DNA from: Chionoecetes opilio
Lineage: Eukaryota; Arthropoda; Malacostraca; Decapoda; Majidae
Assembly (NCBI GenBank): GCA_016584305.1
Contig: JACEEZ010020941.1
Location: forward strand, 181,648-245,647
Reading direction: 5' to 3'
Length of the DNA stretch: 64,000 nt
Shown: piece after piece, positions 55,791 to 64,000 of the stretch
How positions within the stretch are numbered: the first letter of the stretch is position 1
How the letters are laid out: every line of letters starts with the position of its first letter
Notes under the pieces: generated by a model
Told to the model about the DNA's origin: nothing
The model's input: only the letters and a program-made list of their open reading frames with translations
Databases searched by the model: none
Translations under genes and position numbers: made by a program

Positions 55791-56126
55791 ATGCTCGCTA
55801 CATCCACAGCCACTCGACACCAATGTTTTGGTATGAATGACGGATGTTTGCCCGCCGATTATGTGGGTTTCTTTGACCCCATCACCGCTGCTACCGTTAC
55901 CACAACTGGTAGCTACAAGGTCGTCAATCGCCGCCCTAAAATTATAACGACCAGGAAACATTGTATGGAGGACAGTCTAACAGAGTATGAAGAGCGGGAG
56001 AGGGCAGTGGCAGAGGGGAGGTGCCGAGTGCAACGTTGGCTGGCTTGGCGACAATACTCATCTGGGCTCGTGGACGCCACAATTACGGGGAAATTTGGTG
56101 AAGTGCTACTGGTTATAGAAGGATGA
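55791..56126 (+). CDS. Hypothetical ORF, unknown product
   Basis: A 111-codon frame beginning MLATSTATRHQCFGMNDGCL. Its second half is charged and coding-like (KHCMEDSLTEYEERERAVAE, then RWLAWRQYSSGLVDATITG). I recognise no family, and no supporting exon was found nearby. It could be a terminal exon or chance. Confidence 0.25.
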   Translation: MLATSTATRHQCFGMNDGCLPADYVGFFDPITAATVTTTGSYKVVNRRPKIITTRKHCMEDSLTEYEERERAVAEGRCRVQRWLAWRQYSSGLVDATITGKFGEVLLVIEG

Positions 56127-56229
56127 ACTAATTTGTTCATGTTGAGTTAATCACTGACATTCTGAATAGACTACAGGTATACATCTATCATGGGTGTTAT
56201 TAACCATGCTTTTGATCATGTGTTAGACT

Positions 56230-56425
56230 CACGATCGCCATCACCCTCCCGGTAGGGAGCTTAGAGCTCTTATGACCCATCTTTGGGTGATGTTGGACCT
56301 CATACACCACTCACACTCCATTCCCTTGTTCAAGAGGGACAATAACTGCCCCTGAGAGGGGATCAAACGCGGGACCACAGAGTAGGGCGTCACACTCTTC
56401 CCCACTGAACCAGCGAGCAGTGTGT
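56230..56425 (-). mobile_element. tRNA-derived SINE (probable)
   Basis: On the minus strand, CGCTGGTTCAGTGGGGAAGA fits an A box and GCGTTTGATCCCCTCTC fits a B box about 40 bp later, followed by a SINE-like body. The structure is tRNA-like but not a complete cloverleaf. Confidence 0.5.
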
Positions 56426-57210
56426 GTGTATAAGAGAGAGAGAGAGAGAGAGAGAGGATTTGATGAATCTTATTACATCAAGTCAAACGTAGATCAACTG
56501 CTTATTCAGATCCAGGGTACAGTACCACCGTAGACACACACGCAAAATAAAAAACAATAAAAAAAAAACTAAAAAAAACCATTCAATAAAAAAGATAGAC
56601 TTACGAAAAGCTGCAGAAGAATCAGTTTCCACGATAACCAGTTCAGTTATATCTTTCGAAATTCTGACAATTGCCATTCCTTCCTAATGAAAAAACAAAA
56701 CATCAGAGAAAGCAAACCCAGCAACCTTCTAATTTAAAAGACAATTGTAAATGAGTTAGCCAAGGGAATTAGATTTAGTAGATTCTACCACCTGCCACAG
56801 AAAGGGATAATATGGAGCTGGAAGAAAGGCTTAGGATACAAACAAATCAATCAATCTAGGGGTGGTGCAGCCAGGACGGGTGGTCGAAGTTCCGGTTAGT
56901 GTTGAGAGACGACCATAAACGAATAAGTTGAGGGAAATAACTAATGAGCCTTTGCTATAACACCTGACCCTGGGAGGAAAGATGGAGGCCTTGTAGTGCA
57001 GACACATGATCATAATTATGAATGTATTTATAAGAACAAGTAATTCATGAACTCGTATATGGGGTCTGGGACTGTATACATTTTTACCATACTACTGGGA
57101 ACGTGTTTGTTGTAGTGAATAATGTTTTTTTTCTGAATTTCAAGAGGTATTAGGTATGTTAAAATATGATACATACATAAATTTTTTTTTTTTAAAATCT
57201 GAAAATATTA
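56426..57210. other. Unassigned
   Basis: A GA run lies at 56433-56455. The remainder shows no gene or element ends. Confidence 0.5.
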
Positions 57211-58011
57211 TCTATAATAATATAAGCGAAAGTGTCTGTCTGTCTGTGTGTGTATGTGGTATAGGTTCCGCCCCCCGTGGCGCAAACACCTCATATGGCA
57301 CATTTTTGGAATCAGGTTGACCAGGGGAAGGTCATAAGCCCATTTATGAGATGATCCGATCATTTTTTTTTTTTTTTTTTTTTTTAGCAGCCTATTAGCG
57401 AGAATTGTGAAAACAAAAGTGGGTTGTGAGAATTGAGGAAGCCTTGATGTAGGGTGATGGGTAATGGGTGAGTGAATGGGTGGGGTGATGGGTAATGGGT
57501 GTGGGGTGATGGGTGAGTGAATGGGTGGGGGGTGATGGGTTGGGGGTGATGGGTGATGGGTGAGGGAATAGGTGGGGGGTGATGGGTAATGGGTGTGGGG
57601 TGATGGGTGAGTGAATGGGTGGGGGGTGATGGGTTGGGGGTGATGGGTGATGGGTGAGGGAATAGGTGGGGGGTGATGGGTAATGGGTGAGTGAATGGGT
57701 GTGTGGTGATGGGTAATGGGTGAGTGAATGGGTGGGGGGTGATGGGTAATGGGTGAGTGAATGGGTGGGGGGTGATGGGTAATGGGTGAGTGAATGGGTG
57801 GGGGGTGATGGGTAATGGGTGAGTGAATGGGTGGGGGGAATACATACATTTCTACATCCATGATTTCAGGAAAGTTAGAAGGGGCTATCTGGAGAGTCCA
57901 TGTTTGGTGGGCCGAAGGCCCACCAAACACAGGTGGTGGGCCGAAGGCCCACCAATAGCCCTCCGCAGGAGCTAGCCAAAAAGTCCGCCCGGAGGGCGGC
58001 TTTGCGGCTAG
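57211..58011 (+). mobile_element. Non-autonomous Helitron H1
   Basis: It starts TCTATAATAATATAAGCGAA preceded by A, and ends with the hairpin CCGCCC-GGA-GGGCGG, then CTTTGCGG and CTAG followed by T. A 5' TC, a 3' hairpin plus CTAG, and insertion between A and T are all hallmarks of Helitrons, which move by rolling-circle replication. Two further hairpins GGTGGGCC-GAA-GGCCCACC lie upstream of the terminal one. The body is a GGGTGATGGGTAATGGGTGA minisatellite. No Rep/helicase is encoded. Confidence 0.85.
57435..57838. repeat. GGGTGATGGGTAATGGGTGAGTGAAT-type minisatellite
   Basis: Units of about 33-39 bp built from GGGTGATG, GGGTAATG and GGGTGAGTGAAT repeat more than ten times inside Helitron H1. 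Pro/His-rich open frames on the minus strand are artefacts of it. Confidence 0.92.
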
Positions 58012-58422
58012 TTTACTATAATAGACACTTCCTAAGCAGTCTGGTAAACATGCGAAACAGTCCCTGATCCCATATATAATAAAAAAGTAAATAAATAAGT
58101 GTATAAAAATATAATAAATAGAGTACTATAGCAAAACAAAATACTTTTGAAAGGACTCTAGGAAAGGAAAGGACTTCTAAGTTTCTAACACTTCCAACTC
58201 TACACAAACACAACATAGACTGACAAAACATAAAGCCTACCTTATGATATCCTATTTATTTCCAAACTTCTATTTGCTTCTCCTCTTTCCCCTTCCAGCT
58301 TTCCAAATAAATAAAGTTGGTCAAAGGGTTGATAAAGTCTGTAGTAGCTATCGGTTATGCCTCTCGGTACTTTGAAGCAAACAATAAGGTTGAACTCATC
58401 TTATTATGGCATTTATGTATTA
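58012..58422. other. Spacer between the two Helitrons
   Basis: AT-rich unassigned sequence with no element ends or exons seen. Confidence 0.5.
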
Positions 58423-59085
58423 CTAGCCGCGAAGCCGCCCCCCGGGCGGACTTTTTGGCTAGCTCCTGCGGAGGGCTATTGGTGGGCCTTCGGCCCACCA
58501 AACACAGACTCTCCAGATAGCCCCTTCTAACTTTCCTGAAATCATGGATGTAGAAATGTATGTATTAACGCCTTACCCATCACCCCCCACCCATTCACTC
58601 ACCCATTACCCATCACCCCCCACCCATTCACTCACCCATTACCCATCACCCCCCACCCATTTACTCACCCATTACCCATCACCCCCCACCTATTCCCTCA
58701 CCCATCACCCATCACCCCCAACCCATCACCCCCCGCCCATTCACTCACCCATCACCCCACACCCATTACCCATCACCCCACCTATTCACTCACCCATTAC
58801 CCATCACCCTACATCAAGTTTTCCTCAATTCTCGCAACCCACATTTTTTTCTTCACAATTCTCGCTAATAGGCTACTAAAAATAAAATAAAAATAAAAGT
58901 GATTGGATCATCTCATAAGTGGGCTTATAATGTGCCCCTGGTCGAGCTGGTTCCAAAACTGTGCCATATGACGGGATTGTGCCACGGGGGGCGGGACTTA
59001 GCGTGGACACACACACACACACACACAGACACACACAGACACACACACACACACACAGATACACTTTCGCTTATATTATTATAGA
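58423..59085 (-). mobile_element. Non-autonomous Helitron H2, opposite orientation
   Basis: On the minus strand it starts TCTATAATAATATAAGCGAA (59085 downward, preceded by A) and ends with GGGCGGCTTCGCGGCTAG at 58423, followed by T. It shares both ends, the GGTGGGCC hairpin and the minisatellite with H1, but has fewer repeat units and longer CA/GACA repeats. The two are inverted 411 bp apart. Confidence 0.85.
58567..58812. repeat. Minisatellite in Helitron H2
   Basis: CACCCATTACCCATCACCCC-type units, the complement of those in H1, repeated about seven times. Confidence 0.92.
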
Positions 59086-59654
59086 TAGAAAAGAAACTTT
59101 CACTAATAATTTGGGGTAAATCAACCTAATAATGAAAGGGAGGTGATGTGCCGAGGGAGGAATGCACGAGGGGTCGTGTGCATCGAGGCTATGTTGGTAT
59201 TTACAAGGAGAGTCTCTTTATAGCCTAGTGACTCGGCCCTTATAAATATATCAACCACGTCCCTGAGGAAAGGACGAACCGACACGTATCAGAGACAAGT
59301 CAAATAATATGACATCTAAATATATACGACGAAAAAATGTATAGCAAAGATACCCTAAAGATTGATAGACATCCCTCACCCGTTCTGTACGCGTACCAAG
59401 AACAAGTAATGGATAAAGTGGTACGATCAGAGATTCATCCATCACACTCATCAATATATTGCAGAGGAAGCACAAGTCCGTCAAGAAGTGTGCCCTTCCC
59501 TATATAACAACAACAAACAATAAAGGATGTTCACACTCAGTCTCTAAATAAAACCTTTCTCTCCCTCCACCGACACGGGCTGTACACTCACACACACACA
59601 CACACACACATACACACACACACATGCACACACATACACACACATATCATAGGC

Positions 59655-59704
<50 letters not shown>

Positions 59705-60092
59705 TATCACAGGCGACACTTGGCACAGTGAATTCTAACTTAAACGTGTACGTCTTTGAGCGGCGGAGGGTGCCAGCAATGCATGCGGCGGGGTGGCGAG
59801 GGGCTTGGGGGGCTCCTCCACAGACACACTTGGCAAACTGTGCAAGGGTAAATTATGCCTCGTTACTGATTGTGTGCTGCTTGCGAGTATGCACTAAACC
59901 TTCATGTTTTGTAGGATTCTCCATCAGCTGCAGGCCTGAAGAACATTTAACCCTGTGGTTACGATAAAAATTATTATGATTTCTTGCGTCTAACTAGGTA
60001 ATAGTAGATTTGATGATTTTTAAGGGAACTATGATACATGACATGAGGTTCTTTTGCTCTTTGAATCTATCGGGGACGCTTGTGTGTTTTCC
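59086..60092. other. Unassigned, with CA microsatellites
   Basis: No gene is supported. CA arrays occupy about 59583-59702 and are interrupted by two copies of CACATATCA(T/C)AGGCGACAC. Confidence 0.5.
59583..59702. repeat. (CA)n microsatellite
   Basis: Two CA arrays separated by ATATCATAGGCGA. Confidence 0.93.
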
Positions 60093-60103
60093 TCCTGGGT
60101 GGT

Positions 60104-60142
60104 TGGCACATTCCCCTTTTTTGGCATTAAATCAATCAATCA
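60104..60142 (+). mobile_element. 39-bp non-LTR tail insertion with 11-bp target duplication
   Basis: TGGCACATTCCCCTTTTTTG... ending AAATCAATCAATCA matches the tail of the non-LTR element at 14340-14933. TCCTGGGTGGT flanks both sides exactly (60093-60103 and 60143-60153). It is an extreme 5' truncation. Confidence 0.88.
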
Positions 60143-60144
60143 TC

Positions 60145-60277
60145 CTGGGTGGTGATGTGATGAGGGAGGTGGTGCGGGACGACCATGAGAGGCTGTCGCT
60201 CAGTGTCGCTGTATTCTTGGGGATGAAACCTTGTGGAGCCGTGACCGCGTCAGGAGCAGAGTTGTTATCTTCTTACG
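60145..60277 (+). CDS. Candidate exon, unknown product
   Basis: An open, coding-like frame GGDVMREVVRDDHERLSLSV and GMKPCGAVTASGAELLSSY ends at a possible donor TACG|GTAACG. Upstream, the frame RGRLCVFLLGG is cut by the 39-bp non-LTR tail insertion, which would shift or disrupt it. I recognise no family. Confidence 0.25.
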
Positions 60278-60290
60278 GTAACGTAGGGTT

Positions 60291-60293
<3 letters not shown>

Positions 60294-60361
<68 letters not shown>
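60294..60361. repeat. (CT)n microsatellite
   Basis: A perfect CT run of about 68 bp. Confidence 0.96.
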
Positions 60362-60366
<5 letters not shown>

Positions 60367-60501
60367 TCATGTTTCCTGCTGCATAATGTCATTACAAAAA
60401 GAATTGAAACACTAAAAGTATATAATGTAATAACTATAAAAAGAAAACAAAAATATTATAGAGGTGTTTGGGTATACAATAAGTATGATGATTTCCTGCA
60501 A

Positions 60502-60502
<1 letters not shown>

Positions 60503-60557
<55 letters not shown>

Positions 60558-60559
60558 CA
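60503..60559. repeat. (ACGC)n microsatellite
   Basis: About 14 perfect ACGC units. The Ala-Arg-Thr-His and Val-Arg-Ala-Cys frames over it are artefacts. Confidence 0.96.
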
Positions 60560-61131
60560 CTGACAAAAAGCCTGTTTGCCTGCCGGAATGTGAATTTTAT
60601 CCACCAGCACACTCGACGACGGCGGCGGCGATTTGGCCTCCGTCGCGCCTCCATTTGGCTCCCACTTAGGGCTATATTCAGAATGATCGTGACATTTCTC
60701 AGTGCATTCTCGCAGACTGAGACCAAGAAAAACACAAACACCTCACCATCTGTATGTGTCTGATCCTTTATTTTTCTGTTTAACTGTCTATACTTGTAAG
60801 CTGACGCCCTCTCCTTATAGTTGTTCACATTTTTTTCATGGTCTCTTTTCAGCGTGGTCTTCCTAGTAGCCTCAATTTATCTCCAAAGACGAATTGCCTC
60901 TCTTCGTCGTCCTGGGCTGACTAACCAACTCGGGTATCGTTAATTCAAATTTTTCTTTACAAGGGAACGTATATATAAGTTGCGAAAACCATTTAATTAC
61001 TTTTTAACCTAATTTCTTTCCCCTAAACTCTTGTCGAGAAGAGCAAGGGATTTCTGGGAGAAGGCTATCACGCATTGCTTGATCTTTTCCACGTCGTCCT
61101 CGCTGTGTTGTGAATCCTCGGAGCACTTCTC
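60560..61131. other. Unassigned
   Basis: No gene or element ends are seen apart from a short CGGCGG repeat near 60620. Confidence 0.5.
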
Positions 61132-61190
61132 ACAGGAACTACCGCGTGTAGGTCTCGCGGCCTCTTGTAGCTTCCTTATGTTCTTATGAG
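61132..61190 (+). mobile_element. Non-LTR retrotransposon 3'-tail fragment
   Basis: CAGGAACTACCGCGTGTAGG, then CGCGGCCTCTTGTAGC and TTATGTTCTTATGAG is the tail of the element at 54187-55715, here on the plus strand. Confidence 0.82.
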
Positions 61191-61499
61191 TCTTCCTACT
61201 CGTTATGTTTAAAGGGTAATGCGTTGATTACTGAGCGCGTTACTGTTACTTTAGAGCTTTTTTTACCTCTTTATCACATCTTTAAGAACTTACTATACCT
61301 ACTTGTATTCAGTTGTGTTAAGGGCTTATTCATATTTTTTCCCCCTCGCTTCAACCTATTGCCTTCCTTCCGTTAATCAAAGTGTGATGATAATAGGCCT
61401 ACCAAATCTTTCTCGAAATTAGTGAAATCTTTCTAAAATCCTTAATGATTTGAAGTCAACGCCGCTGCTGCCACCTCTGTATGCAGTTTTTTTTTTCAG

Positions 61500-61674
61500 G
61501 GGGAAGGGGCGGGTAAAGGGAGAAAACGTGGTTTTTGACGACCTTGAGTGGCTTGATGACTCTTGTCAAGATCATCAAAGGTTAGGTCCAAGGCAACGGT
61601 TTACCCTTGGCTTCGCAGCTTCCCCGGATTTCCGTATAGCCGTAGCTGCTTTCAAGACACAATTCTGGGTGCAG
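61500..61674 (+). CDS. Candidate exon, unknown product
   Basis: A 58-codon open segment (GENVVFDDLEWLDDSCQDHQ, then RFTLGFAASPDFRIAVAAF) lies between a polypyrimidine tract with CAG and a donor GCAG|GTGATA. The composition and splice sites look real, but no family is recognised and no partner exons were found. Confidence 0.28.
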
Positions 61675-61780
61675 GTGATAACTGAACGGTTGTGTGACAC
61701 AACACTAAATTGTAGGCACACACATGCATGAAGTATGGGGAAATAGAAGGGCAATCTATACTAGCTGCGGCATATGTTAC

Positions 61781-61859
<79 letters not shown>
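61781..61859. repeat. (TA)n microsatellite
   Basis: About 79 bp of TA. Confidence 0.95.
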
Positions 61860-61863
<4 letters not shown>

Positions 61864-62289
61864 TATCTCTCCTCACACAGATCTTGCGAGGAGAGGCTAG
61901 TCTGATGTTTTATTCGGCCCTCGCGATTCGTAATTCGGTCCAGATTCGGATAATTTATATTTTGAACACAAGAATCCCCTTTACCTTACATTATGCATCA
62001 TAAATGTACTAAAACATATATCTGGAAGACATCTAAGGACATCCCTGTTATGACTGTCAAAGCTCAGCTATAGGCTGATTTACTCGTTGGTTCCCGAACA
62101 CTGCGTGACACTGCTGCTAAGAATAACTTTATGCTTCCGCACATGAACAAGTTCGCTCCCCATACTGCTGCCCCGCCATGCAGACAAATGACGTCTCCCC
62201 TGCAGCCTTGACTTCCTATCTGACCTTTTCTTATTTTGCCCTAAGGTACAGGGGCGCATGCATCCTCGATTGGATACGAACATGCATCC

Positions 62290-62545
62290 GGCGTTACGAT
62301 TTTCCGTCAGTTTTCGTCCGAATACTTGTCTGCAAGAAAATCATCGAAATGTAGACGAAACCATCGTATCACCATCGTTCTTTTATAATTGATCATAACC
62401 TAGTCACAGATGCGTGACTTTCAATCTTAGGTAAACTTTAACCAAATATAAAGACAACAGTGGTGATACGACAATTTCATCTGCACCCTGGATTTCCTTG
62501 CATGCAAGTGTTTGCACGAAAATTGACGGAATATCGTAATGTCTG
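62290..62545. repeat. Inverted repeat (~85-bp arms), probable foldback
   Basis: The left arm (62290-62380) has GTTACGATTTTCCGTCAGTT and ends ATCGTATCACCA. The right arm (62458-62545) is its diverged reverse complement (GGTGATACGACAATTTCATC ... GACGGAATATCGTAA). The loop is about 78 bp. Confidence 0.7.

Positions 62546-64000
<1,455 letters not shown>

Noticed and set aside
56330..56425. A tRNA gene on the minus strand
   Set aside because: For the same reason: polymerase III boxes without a complete cloverleaf.
57208..57930. Pro/His/Ser-rich 240-codon frame on the minus strand
   Set aside because: It translates the GGGTGATG minisatellite of Helitron H1 and its flanks. The same pattern appears in H2.
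60412..60828. Val-Arg-Ala-Cys / Thr-His-Ala-Arg frames
   Set aside because: They are translations of the ACGC microsatellite.

Overview
The window is eukaryotic. It has split genes with GT-AG introns, long microsatellites (GA/CT, TA, CA), CCTAA/TTAGG-type motifs typical of arthropod telomeres, and a dense mix of DNA transposons, Helitron-like elements and non-LTR retrotransposons. This composition fits an arthropod, most likely a repeat-rich crustacean such as a decapod. That assignment is inference, because no rRNA or mitochondrial marker is present.

Two host genes can be modelled well. On the minus strand (13274 down to 2147, continuing off the left edge) lies a DDHD1-like phospholipase A1 gene. 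Six phase-consistent exons give about 792 residues, with a WWE-like region and a serine lipase motif; the C-terminal DDHD domain is not seen. On the plus strand (40559-49309) lies a six-exon gene for a roughly 644-residue leucine-rich-repeat protein of unknown function, in which all five introns are phase 0. A few exon-like open segments (53897-54077, 55791-56126, 60145-60277, 61500-61674) are noted at low confidence.

The middle (20165-33484) is the most striking part. It is a 13.3-kb block bounded by about 247-bp terminal inverted repeats. Inside it is a decayed gene for a PIN-like nuclease plus cysteine-rich CXC (tesmin/TSO1-type) protein. A second element of 6.1 kb (26962-33070), with its own roughly 360-bp inverted repeats, has inserted exactly at the end of that gene and encodes a longer member of the same protein family. 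A 3.47-kb segment carrying the first gene plus the 5' end of the second element is duplicated in tandem.

The rest is repeat-derived. DDHD1 introns hold a TA-flanked MITE (6607-7252), a piggyBac-like remnant (to 8404), another TA element (8486-9047) and a 1.7-kb foldback palindrome (9122-10821). At 14340-18060 there are two internally deleted copies of one non-LTR element in opposite orientation, broken by a hAT-like MITE and a Helitron-like insertion. At 34396-36934 there are two related foldbacks, one inside a hAT element with a perfect 8-bp target duplication. A CCTAA-rich tandem array (38593-38848) sits beside MITEs carrying similar motifs. The right third has hAT and TA-type MITEs in the LRR-gene introns, a near-perfect palindrome (51161-51527), a Mutator-like remnant, a CR1/Jockey-type reverse transcriptase ORF (54267-55709) with several tail fragments elsewhere, two oppositely oriented non-autonomous Helitrons, and simple repeats.

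No rRNA, true tRNA, CRISPR or bacterial-type feature was seen. Two tRNA-like SINE heads are present.
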